Counted from the stretch's first letter, positions 7,776 through 16,827 are shown. The stretch: DNA of 64,000 nt from Microbacterium sp. W4I4 (GCF_030816235.1 NZ_JAUSXT010000001.1:1426001-1490000); one strand, 5' to 3'. Numbers and translations: made by a program. Notes: generated by a model from the letters alone, not told the origin.

Positions 7776-8642
7776 ATGGGTATGCAGATCAACACCAACG
7801 TGTCGGCGCTCAACGCCTACCGCAACCTGTCCAACACGCAGAACGACCTGTCGAAGTCGCTCGAGAAGCTCTCGAGCGGTCTGCGCATCAACCGGGCCGC
7901 GGACGACGCGGCGGGCCTGGCGATCTCCGAGGGCCTGCGCTCGCAGGTCAACGGCCTGAACGTCGCGGCACGCAACGCCCAGGACGGCATCTCGGTCATC
8001 CAGACCGCGGAAGGCGCCCTGTCCGAGGTCCACTCCATCCTGCAGCGCATGCGCGACCTCGCGGTGCAGGCCGGTAACGACTCGAACAACACCGAGTCGC
8101 GCACCGCGATCAAGACCGAGATCGACGGTCTCGCGTCGGAGCTGAACCGTATCGGCGCCAACACCGAGTTCAACGGCATCAACCTGATGGACGGCACCTC
8201 TAAGTCGTTCCAGGTCGGCGCCAACGGCAACGAGGCAGGCGTCAACGTCTCGAACGTGATCACCGTGGACCTGACCGACCTGTCGGCCGCGCTCACCGGC
8301 GTCGTCACCACCGAAGCCACCGGTGCCGACCTGACCGCGACCATCACGGTCGACACTCAGGACAACGCTGCTCTCGCCATCGAGGCCATCGACACCGCGA
8401 TCACCGCGATCAGCACCTCGCGCGCTGAGCTCGGTGCGAAGCAGAACCGGTTCGAATCGGCCATCAACTCGCTCAACGTCTCGTCGGAGAACCTGGCTGC
8501 TGCCGAGAGCCGCATCCGCGACACCGACATGGCATCCGAGATGGTCAAGTACACGGCTGCGAACATCCTGTCGCAGGCGGGTACGGCGATGCTGGCTCAG
8601 GCGAACCAGTCCACCCAGGGCGTCCTGCAGCTGCTGCGCTGA
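7776..8642 (+). CDS. fliC: Flagellin
   Basis: A 288-residue flagellin. The N-terminal D0/D1 region is classical (MQINTNVSALNAYRNL; LEKLSSGLRINRAADDAAGLAISEGLR). The C-terminal D1/D0 region contains NRFESAINSLNVSSENLAAAESRIRDTDMASEMV and ends AMLAQANQSTQGVLQLLR. The middle, roughly residues 150-200, is short and Thr-rich, so the surface-exposed domain is small. It forms the filament and is the substrate sensed by FliW. A FliA-type promoter and a CsrA-like leader lie upstream, and a strong hairpin follows. Confidence 0.97.
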   Translation: MGMQINTNVSALNAYRNLSNTQNDLSKSLEKLSSGLRINRAADDAAGLAISEGLRSQVNGLNVAARNAQDGISVIQTAEGALSEVHSILQRMRDLAVQAGNDSNNTESRTAIKTEIDGLASELNRIGANTEFNGINLMDGTSKSFQVGANGNEAGVNVSNVITVDLTDLSAALTGVVTTEATGADLTATITVDTQDNAALAIEAIDTAITAISTSRAELGAKQNRFESAINSLNVSSENLAAAESRIRDTDMASEMVKYTAANILSQAGTAMLAQANQSTQGVLQLLR

Positions 8643-8654
8643 TCATCAACGATT

Positions 8655-8687
8655 CCCGGGTGAGGGGCCCAGCGTCCCTCACCCGGG
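8655..8687 (+). terminator. Strong hairpin between flagellin and fliD
   Basis: CCCGGGTGAGGG (8655-8666) and CCCTCACCCGGG (8676-8687) form a perfect 12-bp stem with a 9-nt loop. Placed 12 bp after the flagellin stop and before fliD, it probably attenuates transcription so that flagellin is made in excess over the cap protein. It may also stabilise the flagellin mRNA 3' end. Confidence 0.7.
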
Positions 8688-8711
8688 GTTCAACCGACGG
8701 GAAGGGCTCGC

Positions 8712-10097
8712 ATGGGACTCTCACTCGACGGCCTGGTCTCGGGCCTCGACACCACCAGCCTGATCAAGGCGCTGATGGATGTGCAGGCCATCCCCCGCAA
8801 TCTGCTCAACTCGAAGATGACCGACAAGGGCGTCATCATCTCGAATCTGCAGTCCCTCAACTCCACGATCCAGGAGCTCGCGACCAAGGCCAAGGACGTC
8901 GCCGCACTCGGCGCGCTGGCCCGCTTCACCACGACATCCTCCTCCCCCGCCGTCACCGTGACTGCGGGCGCGAAGGCCAGTGCGGTCGCCACCGACCTCG
9001 TCGTCGACCGCATCGCCTCACGGCACACGGTCGTCACCGCCGCGTACTCCGCCTGGCCGGATGACCCGCCCGTGCTGACGCTGCAGAACGCCGCGGGCGA
9101 ACGGATGCAGATCACCGCCGATTCGACGTCGCCGCAGGATGTCGCCAAGGCGATCTCCGGCGCGGGCTTCGGCATCACCGCCCAGGCCATCGCGGCGGGA
9201 ACCGACGTAGACGGCAACACCGTCCATCGTCTGCAGCTCACCGCGTCCGAATCCGGCGCTGAAGCGGCCTTCCAGGTTTTCCGCGGCGACATCGCTGCAG
9301 TGGACGGCGGCACCGCGACCGACGTGGCGGGCGAAGCCGGCGCGGCGATCGTCAACACCGGAGCCGACGCGCAGATCCGGCTGTGGGCCGGCACCGCGGC
9401 TGAGCAGACCGTCACCTCGGCATCCGGGACGTTCACCGACCTCTTCCCCGGTGTCGACCTCACCGTCACCGCGGTCACGGCAGACCCGGTCACCATCACG
9501 GTCGCCGGCGACGCACCCGCACAGGCGAAGGCGCACGGCGAGTTCGTCACCGGCATCGCGAAGATCCTGGAGCGCATCGCCAACGGCTCCACCGCGACGA
9601 TCGCCGACAAGGCCGGCGACACCACCACACTCGGGGTCTTCACCGGTGACAGCACCATCCGGGCACTGCGGCTGGCCCTGTCGGATGCCGTGCAGCATCC
9701 GGTCGACGGGGTATCGCCCTCCACCATCGGCGTCTCGATCGACCGTTACGGCGTGCTGACCTTCGACGAGGAGCGCTTCACCGCCGCCCTCGCGGACGAC
9801 CCCGCAGAGGTGGCGGCGGTCTTCGCCGGCATCGCCACGCGCGTGCAGGGCGTCGCCGAGACCTACTCCGACAAGTACGACGGACTGCTCACCTCGCGCA
9901 TCAGCGGACAGGAGCGCGAGGTGAACTCGCTGGGCGAGCAGATCGAACGGTGGGACGTGCGGCTCGCGCAGCGCAAGGCCACGCTCGAGCGCACCTACGC
10001 CCGCCTGGAGACGCAGCTGGCGCAGCTGCAGTCGCAGTCGTCGTATCTCACCTCGCAACTGGCTTCGCTGCCCACCTCGCAGAAGGACTCGAACTGA
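8712..10097 (+). CDS. fliD: Flagellar filament capping protein FliD
   Basis: A 461-residue cap protein. The FliD N-terminal signature is present (LSLDGLVSGLDTTSLIKALMDVQAIPRNLLNSK), as are a central beta-rich region and the FliD_C domain (GVSIDRYGVLTFDEERFTAAL). A coiled C-terminus (IERWDVRLAQRKATLERTYARLETQLAQLQSQSSYLTSQL) completes it. FliD caps the filament tip and guides flagellin folding. No separate FliA-type promoter is visible, so expression probably depends on read-through of the hairpin after flagellin. The stop overlaps the fliS start as TGATG. Confidence 0.95.
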   Translation: MGLSLDGLVSGLDTTSLIKALMDVQAIPRNLLNSKMTDKGVIISNLQSLNSTIQELATKAKDVAALGALARFTTTSSSPAVTVTAGAKASAVATDLVVDRIASRHTVVTAAYSAWPDDPPVLTLQNAAGERMQITADSTSPQDVAKAISGAGFGITAQAIAAGTDVDGNTVHRLQLTASESGAEAAFQVFRGDIAAVDGGTATDVAGEAGAAIVNTGADAQIRLWAGTAAEQTVTSASGTFTDLFPGVDLTVTAVTADPVTITVAGDAPAQAKAHGEFVTGIAKILERIANGSTATIADKAGDTTTLGVFTGDSTIRALRLALSDAVQHPVDGVSPSTIGVSIDRYGVLTFDEERFTAALADDPAEVAAVFAGIATRVQGVAETYSDKYDGLLTSRISGQEREVNSLGEQIERWDVRLAQRKATLERTYARLETQLAQLQSQSSYLTSQLASLPTSQKDSN

Positions 10098-10483
10098 TGA
10101 ACGCCGCATTGAAGGCTCAGCAGCGCTATCGCGACGACGCGATCCTGTCGGCTGCTCCGGAGCGCCTGCTGACCATGCTCTACGACCGACTGCTCCTCGA
10201 CATCGAGCGCGGCGAAGCCGCCCTTCGCCGCGGTGACTGGTCCGAGTCGAGCACGCAGCTGCAGCACGCGCAGTCCATCGTCGCGGAGCTGAACGCGTCG
10301 CTGACCGATGCATGGGACGGTGCCGGGCAGCTGCGTGCGGTGTACACGTTCCTCACGCAGACTCTCATCGGGGCGAACATCGGGCGCGACCCCGAGCGCG
10401 CACACGCCTGCCTGGAGATCGTCGCACCGCTGCGCGTCGCCTGGCACACGGCATCCGAGTCCCTCGTCGCGCGCCGGGCATGA
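10097..10483 (+). CDS. fliS: Flagellar export chaperone FliS
   Basis: A 128-residue helical chaperone for flagellin. The family pattern is clear: YRDDAILSAAPERLLTMLYDRLLLDIERGEAALRRGDW near the N-terminus and a terminal RVAWHTASESL. The ATG at 10097 is chosen because it overlaps the fliD stop as TGATG; the longer upstream frame is antiframe inside fliD. Gene order fliD-fliS is conserved in most flagellated bacteria. The next gene overlaps its stop as ATGA. Confidence 0.93.
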   Translation: MNAALKAQQRYRDDAILSAAPERLLTMLYDRLLLDIERGEAALRRGDWSESSTQLQHAQSIVAELNASLTDAWDGAGQLRAVYTFLTQTLIGANIGRDPERAHACLEIVAPLRVAWHTASESLVARRA

Positions 10484-10743
10484 CTCATTCCGGGTGGGAG
10501 ACGCTGCTCAACCGCTTCGAGCAGGAACTGGACGGCTCCCAGGACGCCGCTCCGTGGCATCCGCCGGCCGAACCGCTGCCCGAATCCCTCGCCGATCGCG
10601 CCCGTGCGGTGCTGCGCCGCCAGCAGGAGCACATCGCGATCGTGCGCGCCGAGCAGGATGCCATCGCGCACCAGCTCGTCGCCCTGCGCCGCGTGCCGGA
10701 CACCAGTGCCGACGTCCCCGCGTTCCTCGACGTCGCCGGCTGA
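10480..10743 (+). CDS. Small helical protein in FliT position
   Basis: An 87-residue protein beginning MTHSGWETLLNRFEQELDG, with a charged helical middle (RARAVLRRQQEHIAIVRAEQDAIAHQLVALRR). Its place directly after fliS, overlapping it by 4 bp, matches that of FliT-type chaperones, which bind FliD in other bacteria. Sequence alone does not prove the family, so the FliT role is inferred from context. It ends the operon that starts at flagellin; a new FliA-type promoter follows. Confidence 0.6.
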   Translation: MTHSGWETLLNRFEQELDGSQDAAPWHPPAEPLPESLADRARAVLRRQQEHIAIVRAEQDAIAHQLVALRRVPDTSADVPAFLDVAG

Positions 10744-10756
10744 TCGCACCGCGCGC

Positions 10757-10784
10757 CTTACGCGCACGCCGGACATGCCGATAG
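10757..10784 (+). promoter_or_regulatory. FliA-type promoter of the flgB operon
   Basis: CTTAC (10757-10761), 15 bases, GCCGATAG (10777-10784). Both boxes and the spacer match the flagellin promoter exactly. The leader to flgB is about 70 nt. Confidence 0.8.
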
Positions 10785-10816
10785 AGAACCTCGAGCAGGG
10801 AACGCTCATCGAGATC

Positions 10817-10850
10817 GGCCACGGATAGGCCTCACTCCGACGACGGATGG
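10817..10850 (+). promoter_or_regulatory. Candidate CsrA-binding sites in flgB leader
   Basis: GGCC (10817-10820) and GGCC (10828-10831) can form a short stem presenting ACGGATA. A second ACGGATGG at 10843-10850 overlaps the ribosome binding region of flgB (GTG at 10860). The loop-plus-RBS pair mirrors the flagellin leader, though the stem is only 4 bp. Confidence 0.45.
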
Positions 10851-10859
10851 AAGCGGTTC

Positions 10860-11204
10860 GTGTTCGACTCTGTGACCTTCTCCGCGCTCTCGAGCGCGCT
10901 CGATGGCCTGTCTCTGCGCCAGCGCGCCATCGCCGACAACATCGCGAACGTCAACACCCCCGACTACCACGCCAAGCGCGTGCAGTTCGAGCAGGCTCTG
11001 GCGGATGCCGTCCAGGCCGGCCACGGCTCGGCCGTCGCCACCGTGGGCGAGTCGCTCGAGCCGACGCGCCTGAACGGCAACAACGTCAACCTCGACACCG
11101 AGACGCTCTCCAGCATCGACACGATGCTGCGCTATCAGTTCGCGACCCAGGCGATCAACGGCTCGTTCTCGTCGGTGCGCACGGCCCTGAGGACCACATC
11201 ATGA
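10860..11204 (+). CDS. flgB: Flagellar basal-body rod protein FlgB
   Basis: A 114-residue proximal rod protein. It carries the rod signature LDGLSLRQRAIADNIANVNTPDYHAKRVQFEQAL and the C-terminal helix SIDTMLRYQFATQAINGSFSSVRTAL. The start is GTG at 10860. It opens the long basal-body operon behind its own FliA-type promoter, and its stop overlaps flgC as ATGA. Confidence 0.94.
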   Translation: MFDSVTFSALSSALDGLSLRQRAIADNIANVNTPDYHAKRVQFEQALADAVQAGHGSAVATVGESLEPTRLNGNNVNLDTETLSSIDTMLRYQFATQAINGSFSSVRTALRTTS

Positions 11205-11593
11205 CCTTCGACGCCATCGGGATCGCCAGCACCGGACTGACCACTCACCGCAAGTGGCTGGACGCGATCAGCGACAACATCGCCAACATCAACACCGCCG
11301 TCACCCCGGCAGCGCCCGCCTTCCAGCAGCGCTACGTGCTCGTCGAGAACAGTGCGACCTCCCCCGGGGTGTACGTCGCGGGCACGGAGCTCGGCAGCGA
11401 CGAGGGACGGCTGGTGCATCAGCCGGATCACCCGCTCGCCGACGCGGACGGCTACGTGCGCTACCCCGACATCGACCTGGGAGACCAGATGAGCCAGCTC
11501 ATCCTCGCGCAGCGCGGCTACCAGGCCAGCGCGGGCGTGGTCGACCGTGCCCGCAACGCCTACGAGGCGGCCCTGCAGATCGGACGTGGCTGA
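11201..11593 (+). CDS. flgC: Flagellar basal-body rod protein FlgC
   Basis: A 130-residue rod protein with the rod motif IASTGLTTHRKWLDAISDNIANINT, the YVRYPDIDL segment and the C-terminal YQASAGVVDRARNAYEAALQI. Together with FlgB and FliE it builds the proximal rod between the MS ring and the hook. The ATG at 11201 overlaps the flgB stop by 4 bp, and the fliE start overlaps its stop by 1 bp. Confidence 0.94.
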   Translation: MTFDAIGIASTGLTTHRKWLDAISDNIANINTAVTPAAPAFQQRYVLVENSATSPGVYVAGTELGSDEGRLVHQPDHPLADADGYVRYPDIDLGDQMSQLILAQRGYQASAGVVDRARNAYEAALQIGRG

Positions 11594-11910
11594 TGGATGC
11601 GATCTCCGGGATCGGCGCCCTCTCGTCCGGCCTGCCCGCCGGGCTGGTCGGTGCGACTTCGTCGGTGCGCGGCACCTCCGCCGGCGACGACTCGTCGTTC
11701 GCGTCGAGCATCACGGGCGCGGTCGACGAGCTGCGGAGCCTGCAATCCGAGTCCGACCTGCTCAAGGTGGCCGCGGTCACCGGCGATCTCGATGACATCC
11801 ACGCGTCGATGATCGCCTCGACCCGAGCGGCCGTCACCCTCGAGCTCGTCGCCGCCGTGCGCAACAAGGGCGTCGACGCGTTCACCGAGATCATGCGGAT
11901 GCAGGCCTGA
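11593..11910 (+). CDS. fliE: Flagellar hook-basal body complex protein FliE
   Basis: A 105-residue FliE. It connects the MS ring to the rod and is the first rod substrate exported. The C-terminal half has the FliE pattern: DDIHASMIASTRAAVTLELVAAVRNKGVDAFTEIMRMQ. The N-terminal 40 residues are Ser/Gly-rich. The ATG at 11593 shares one base with the flgC stop, and fliF begins at the last base of its stop. Confidence 0.93.
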   Translation: MDAISGIGALSSGLPAGLVGATSSVRGTSAGDDSSFASSITGAVDELRSLQSESDLLKVAAVTGDLDDIHASMIASTRAAVTLELVAAVRNKGVDAFTEIMRMQA

Positions 11911-13526
11911 TGCCGCAGGCTGTCTCCTCCCTGTTCCAGCGCGCCCGGCGGACCGTCTCCGGGTTCACCATTGCGCAGCGCACGATCGCGATCATCGGCA
12001 TCGCGGTGCTCGCCCTGGGCATCGCGGCGTTCGCCAGCTGGGCCGCACGCCCCACCATGACTCCGCTGTTCACGGGTCTGAGCGCGACGGACGCCAGTGC
12101 CGTCGTCGAGCAGCTGCGCTCGGCATCCGTCTCCTACGAACTCACCGACGGAGGCACGACCGTGCTCGTGCCCGAGGCGCAGGTCTACGACCAGCGCCTC
12201 GCCGCCGCCGCCGCGGGTCTGCCGAGCGACAGCAGCGACGGTTACTCGCTGCTCGATGACCTGGGTGTCACCACGTCGGAGTTCCAGCAGTCCGTCGCCT
12301 ACAAGCGCGCCATCGAGGGCGAACTCGCGGCGACGATCTCCTCACTGGACGGGGTCTCGGCGGCATCCGTGCGTCTGGCGATCCCCGAGGAGAGCGTGTT
12401 CGTCTCGGAGACCGTCGACCCGACCGCCTCGGTGTTCGTGGAGACCGGTCGGTCCTCACTGAATCCGTCGCAGATCGAGGCGATCGTGCACCTCACCTCG
12501 GCCGCCGTCAGCGGGCTTAAGCCCGAGAACGTCGCCGTGGTCGATCAGACCGGCCGCACGCTCTCCACGGTGGGCGTCGGCGCCACCGGCGGCGCCGACC
12601 GGCAGGCGAGCGACTACGAGGCGCGCGTGGCCGCCAGCGTGCAGCAGCTGCTCGACAAGGTCGTCGGCGTCGGCAACGCGACCGTCACCGTGGTCGCCGA
12701 CATCGACCGCGCCGCCAACGAGCGACTCGACGAGACCTACACGCCCGTCGAGGGCGGGGTGCCGTCCTCCGAGCACACCCGCACCGAGACCAGCACCGGC
12801 GGCAAGAGCAGCGCTGGCGTGCTCGGCCCCGACAACATCGCCGTTCCCTCCGGCGACGGAGACGGCTCGTACGAGGTGACCGACCAGACCCGCAACAACG
12901 TCATGAACAAGTCCACCCAGACCACGTCGACCCCGGCCGGCTCGATCACCCGCCAGTCGGTGTCGGTCGCGGTGGATGCCGAGGCGGGCGCGGACATCGG
13001 CCCCGGTCCGCTCAACGATCTCGTCGCCGCCGCTGCGGGCATCGATCGGGAGCGCGGAGACGCCCTGACCGTCGAGATGGTCTCGTTCAGTCAGCGCGAT
13101 GCCGAGGCCGCCACGGCCGCACTGCAGGCATCGAAGGATGCCGCCGCGGCCGAGCAGCAGGCCGAACTCCTGAGGGTCTCGCTGACCGCGGTGGCGATCG
13201 CGCTGCCCGTGCTGGCCGTCGTCATCTTCCTGATCGTGCGGATGCGGCGCCGCAGGAGCGCACCGGATGAGTTCGACCGGATGTTCGGCGAGCGCGCACC
13301 GTCGGTGGCCGCGTACGCCGGCGCCCTGCCGCTGGAGCAGCAGCCGACCGTCCCGATGTCGATCAGCGCTCCCGCCCCCGTGATGGAACTGGAGATCGAG
13401 GAGGAGGAGCCGGCGCAGGTGAGCCTGGAGCGACGCCGCAGCGAGATCGAGGCGCTCAGCCGGCGCGACCCGCAGCGCACCGCCGAGCTGCTGCGCACCA
13501 TGCTCTCCGATCGGGTGGGCGTGTGA
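11910..13526 (+). CDS. fliF: Flagellar MS-ring protein FliF
   Basis: A 538-residue MS-ring protein. The first membrane segment lies near residues 25-45 (IAIIGIAVLALGIAAFASWA). The ring-building domain includes PLFTGLSATDASAVVEQL and LSSLDGVSAASVRLAIPEESVF, followed by VSVAVD. The second membrane segment is near residues 425-445 (VAIALPVLAVVIFLIV). The cytoplasmic tail ends with a FliG-binding region, EALSRRDPQRTAELLRTML. Length is close to the family norm. It starts at the last base of the fliE stop and overlaps fliG by 4 bp. Confidence 0.96.
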   Translation: MPQAVSSLFQRARRTVSGFTIAQRTIAIIGIAVLALGIAAFASWAARPTMTPLFTGLSATDASAVVEQLRSASVSYELTDGGTTVLVPEAQVYDQRLAAAAAGLPSDSSDGYSLLDDLGVTTSEFQQSVAYKRAIEGELAATISSLDGVSAASVRLAIPEESVFVSETVDPTASVFVETGRSSLNPSQIEAIVHLTSAAVSGLKPENVAVVDQTGRTLSTVGVGATGGADRQASDYEARVAASVQQLLDKVVGVGNATVTVVADIDRAANERLDETYTPVEGGVPSSEHTRTETSTGGKSSAGVLGPDNIAVPSGDGDGSYEVTDQTRNNVMNKSTQTTSTPAGSITRQSVSVAVDAEAGADIGPGPLNDLVAAAAGIDRERGDALTVEMVSFSQRDAEAATAALQASKDAAAAEQQAELLRVSLTAVAIALPVLAVVIFLIVRMRRRRSAPDEFDRMFGERAPSVAAYAGALPLEQQPTVPMSISAPAPVMELEIEEEEPAQVSLERRRSEIEALSRRDPQRTAELLRTMLSDRVGV

Positions 13527-14521
13527 CGATGCTGACCGGACGACAGACCGCCGCCGTGGTGCTGATGAACATCGACCGCGCCGCGGCGATCGAGGTCATG
13601 AAGCACCTGTCCGAGCCGGAGGCCGAGGCGATCACCGCCGAGATCATCGGCCTGCAGAGCCTCGACGCGGCGACCACCGCCCGGGCCCTGGGCGACTTCC
13701 AGCGGATGGCCGCCGGCCACCTGCCTCCGGCGCGAGGCGGTCGCGACATCGCCACCACGCTGCTGGAGGCGTCGTTCGGCGCCGAGCGCGCGGCTGCGGT
13801 GCTGGGCCGGGTGGGATCCTCGAACTCGGCGTTCGACTTCCTCAACGCGGCCGACCCCGCGCAGGTGGCGAGCCTGCTCGACGGCGAGCTGCCGCAGACC
13901 GCCGCACTCGTGCTGGCGCACCTGCCCACCGACCAGGCAGCCGCAGTGCTGGCCGTGCTGCCCGAGGGCGTCCGCACCGACGTCGCGCACGCGATCGCCG
14001 TGATGGGGACCGCGACGCAGGATGCCATCGCGATCGTCGCGGAGTCGCTGAAGGCGCGGACCGGCGTCCTCGCCGCGCGTGATGCGCCGGAGCGCCTGGG
14101 AGGCGTCGCTCCCCTGGTGGAGATCATCAACCGTTCGGACGCGTCGATCGAGAAGGCGCTGCTGGAGAGCATCGAGAGCCGCGACCGCACCCTGGCCGAC
14201 GACATCCGCTCCCGCATGTTCACGTTCGCCGACATCGTGCGCATCGACGACCGCGACGCCCAGCGCGTGCTGCGCGGCGTGGACCTGCGCACGCTGGCGC
14301 TGGCGCTGAAGGGCGCCAACGAGGGCATCGCCGAGATCATCCGCCGCAACGTCTCCGAGCGCAACCGCGAGAATCTCGAGTCCGAGTCCCGCGCATTGGG
14401 CCCGGTGCGCGTGTCCCAGGTGGAGGAGGCCCGTGCCGAGATCGTGCACATGCTGCGCGGCATGGAGGCCGAGGGGGAGATCTCGGTGCAGCGCAGCGAA
14501 GAGGACGAATATGTCTACTGA
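13523..14521 (+). CDS. fliG: Flagellar motor switch protein FliG
   Basis: A 332-residue rotor protein. It contains LTGRQTAAVVLMNIDRAAAIEVMKHLSEPEAEAITAEI, the middle domain motif LAHLPTDQAAAVLAVLP and the C-terminal torque domain (LADDIRSRMFTFADIVRIDDRDAQRVLRGVD). FliG couples stator movement to rotor turning. A GTG at 13523 gives a 4-bp overlap with fliF; an ATG at 13529 is the alternative. The stop lies inside the first codons of fliH. Confidence 0.96.
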   Translation: MTMLTGRQTAAVVLMNIDRAAAIEVMKHLSEPEAEAITAEIIGLQSLDAATTARALGDFQRMAAGHLPPARGGRDIATTLLEASFGAERAAAVLGRVGSSNSAFDFLNAADPAQVASLLDGELPQTAALVLAHLPTDQAAAVLAVLPEGVRTDVAHAIAVMGTATQDAIAIVAESLKARTGVLAARDAPERLGGVAPLVEIINRSDASIEKALLESIESRDRTLADDIRSRMFTFADIVRIDDRDAQRVLRGVDLRTLALALKGANEGIAEIIRRNVSERNRENLESESRALGPVRVSQVEEARAEIVHMLRGMEAEGEISVQRSEEDEYVY

Positions 14522-15116
14522 CGCGTTCGCCCCGGCGGTCTACCCTCGGCTGCGCGGTGCGGATGCCGAGAGCGAACGGCGGCTCGCCCGTCAACGCGGC
14601 TACGCCGACGGACACGCCGAGGGCTTCCGTGCGGCGATGGCCGAGGCCGCCGAGACGGCGACGCGTGCCGAGGCCGAGCGGGTCGACGCGCAGACCATTG
14701 CGCGACTCGAGGTGGCATCCGCCGTCTCGGCTCTCGACGCCGCCGTCGACGCGCTCCGGGTGCGGGCGGAGGAGCTGACTCGGCTGGACGAGCAGCGGAT
14801 CTCGGCACGCGCGATCGAGTTGGCGGAGACGATCCTCGGCGAAGCGCTCGCCGATCGCGAGCTGTCCGCGACGACCGCCCTGCGCCGTGCCGTTGCCGCC
14901 GGGGGCGCCGATCCGGTCGCCGAGGTGCGGATGAGCACCGACGATGTGCGCACCCTGCAGCGCAACGATGCCGTGCCCGCTCACGTCCGCGTGGTCGCCG
15001 ATGAGTCGCTCTCCGCGGGCGAGTCGCTCGCGATGCTGCGGCACGGCTTCGTCGACGCCCGCATCGGGCAGGCGCTGGATCGCGCCCGGCGCGTGCTGGA
15101 CGAGGTGTCGTCGTGA
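14511..15116 (+). CDS. fliH: Flagellar assembly protein FliH
   Basis: A 201-residue regulator of the export ATPase. An N-terminal Gly/Ala-rich segment (RLARQRGYADGHAEGFRAAMAEA) precedes a long Ala/Glu/Arg-rich helix. The C-terminal part has the FliH/VPS-E pattern (RISARAIELAETILGEAL; VRMSTDDVRTLQ; RVVADESLSAGE). It holds FliI inactive and links it to the C ring. The ATG at 14511 overlaps fliG by 11 bp; fliI starts at GTG 15113, overlapping its stop by 4 bp. Confidence 0.92.
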   Translation: MSTDAFAPAVYPRLRGADAESERRLARQRGYADGHAEGFRAAMAEAAETATRAEAERVDAQTIARLEVASAVSALDAAVDALRVRAEELTRLDEQRISARAIELAETILGEALADRELSATTALRRAVAAGGADPVAEVRMSTDDVRTLQRNDAVPAHVRVVADESLSAGESLAMLRHGFVDARIGQALDRARRVLDEVSS

Positions 15117-16408
15117 CCGGCTGGAGTGCTGTTCTCGATGCGGCACGACCCGAGCGTCGTGGCCTGGTCTCGCGGGTGCGCGGCCTGGGCGTCGAGGTGC
15201 GCGGGCTGGACGGTGCCGTCGGGGACCTGGTCGAGCTGGCCGACGGCATCGAGGCCGAGGTGGTCGCGACCGGACCGGACGGACTCAGCTGCATGCCGCT
15301 GTCGTCGACTGCGGGACTGACCATCGGGATGCCGGTGCGCAGCCTCGGCGGTCCCCTGCGCGTGCCTGTCGGCCGAGGTCTGCTGGGCCGGGTTCTGGAT
15401 GGACTCGGCCGTCCGATCGACGGCAAGGGCCCCCTGAACGCACCTCGGGTGAGCCTCGCTCATGAACCGCCGTCGGTCCTGGGCCGCGACCGCATCGACA
15501 CGCAGCTTCCGCTCGGCGTGCGCGTGCTCGACACCATGGTGACCGTGGGACGCGGCCAGCGCGTCGGCCTGTTCGCCGGATCCGGTGTCGGCAAGTCATC
15601 GCTGCTGTCGATGGTCGCGCGCGGCACCGCTGCGGATGCCACGGTCATCGCCCTGGTCGGCGAGCGCGGCCGCGAGGTGCGCGAGTTCCTCGAGGACGAC
15701 CTGGGCCCGGAGGGCCTGGCACGCTCGGTCGTGGTCGTGTCGACCTCGGATCAGCCCGCCATGGCGCGCATCCGAGCCGCGTACACCGCCACCCGCCTCG
15801 CCGAGGCGTTCCGCGACGAGGGAGCGCACGCGATCCTCATGATGGACTCGCTCACCCGCGTCGCGATGGCCCAGCGCGAGATCGGACTCTCCGCCGGTGA
15901 GCCGCCGGCGACCCGCGGCTATCCACCGTCCACGTTCTCCATCCTGGCGGGACTGCTCGAGCGGGCGGGCACGGGCAGTGGCGGATCAGTCACCGGCATC
16001 TACACGGTGCTCGTGGACGGCGACGACCACAATGAGCCGATCGCGGATGCCGTGCGCTCGATCCTCGACGGTCACGTGGTGCTGGATCGCGCGCTGGCGC
16101 TGATGGGCCACCATCCGGCCATCGACGTGCTGGGGTCGGTGTCCCGCGTGGCGGGCAAGATCATCACTCCCGAGCACCGCGCGCAGGCCGCTGCACTGCG
16201 TGCCGTGCTCGCCGCCCGCCGCTCCGCGAACGACCTGATCGACATCGGCGCCTACCAGTCGGGAGCGAACCCGCGGGTGGATGCGGCGCTGGCGAACGAG
16301 CGGTCGATCTCGCGCTTCCTGACCCAGCCGCTGGAGGAGACGAGTGCCGCGGACGAGTCATGGCAGCGGCTGGCCCGGCTGGTCACCGACCTCGGAGGTG
16401 TGTCATGA
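15113..16408 (+). CDS. fliI: Flagellum-specific ATP synthase FliI
   Basis: A 431-residue type III export ATPase of the F1-beta family. It shows GRGLLGRVLDGLGRPIDGKGPL, a Walker A of GLFAGSGVGKSSLLSM, the ALVGERGREVREFLEDDLG motif and a Walker B of AILMMDSLTRVAMAQREIGL. YPPSTFSILAGLLERAG and DGHVVLDRALA follow. It drives unfolding and delivery of export substrates with FliH and FliJ. Length is normal and its ends overlap fliH and fliJ by 4 bp. Confidence 0.97.
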   Translation: MTGWSAVLDAARPERRGLVSRVRGLGVEVRGLDGAVGDLVELADGIEAEVVATGPDGLSCMPLSSTAGLTIGMPVRSLGGPLRVPVGRGLLGRVLDGLGRPIDGKGPLNAPRVSLAHEPPSVLGRDRIDTQLPLGVRVLDTMVTVGRGQRVGLFAGSGVGKSSLLSMVARGTAADATVIALVGERGREVREFLEDDLGPEGLARSVVVVSTSDQPAMARIRAAYTATRLAEAFRDEGAHAILMMDSLTRVAMAQREIGLSAGEPPATRGYPPSTFSILAGLLERAGTGSGGSVTGIYTVLVDGDDHNEPIADAVRSILDGHVVLDRALALMGHHPAIDVLGSVSRVAGKIITPEHRAQAAALRAVLAARRSANDLIDIGAYQSGANPRVDAALANERSISRFLTQPLEETSAADESWQRLARLVTDLGGVS

Positions 16409-16827
16409 GCCGCCTGTTCTCGCTGGCCGGCCTGCTGCGCGTGCGCTCGATCCAGGAGCGCCAGGCGGCGCAGGAGCTGTCGCGCGCGGTGATCGACGCG
16501 AACCAGACCCGCACCAGGGATCGTCATCTGCGCGCGGCGCTCGCGGCGACCGAGTCGGATGCCGTGGACGTGCGCACCCTCGCCTCCCTGGCCGCCGCCC
16601 GGGTGGCCGGCCGCAGCATGCTCGCCGACCTGGAATCCCTCTCGGCGCAGCAGCAGGAGGCCGTGGAGTCCGCTCGGATCGCGCACGAAGAAGCCCGACG
16701 CGCGGTGCGCGGCCTGGACCGGCTGGCTGTCGCGCACCAGATGCGGATGCGGGTCGAGGATCTGCGCGTCGAGCAGCACGAGCTCGACGAGATCGCCCTG
16801 CGGCGCGGAAGCGGAGGTTCGGCATGA
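16405..16827 (+). CDS. fliJ: FliJ-like export chaperone
   Basis: A 140-residue, almost wholly alpha-helical coiled-coil protein (FSLAGLLRVRSIQERQAAQELSRAV; RVEDLRVEQHELDEIALRRG). Composition and position between fliI and fliK match FliJ, the central stalk of the FliI hexamer. FliJ sequences are poorly conserved, so the name rests largely on context. The ATG at 16405 overlaps the fliI stop as ATGA. Confidence 0.8.
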   Translation: MSRLFSLAGLLRVRSIQERQAAQELSRAVIDANQTRTRDRHLRAALAATESDAVDVRTLASLAAARVAGRSMLADLESLSAQQQEAVESARIAHEEARRAVRGLDRLAVAHQMRMRVEDLRVEQHELDEIALRRGSGGSA

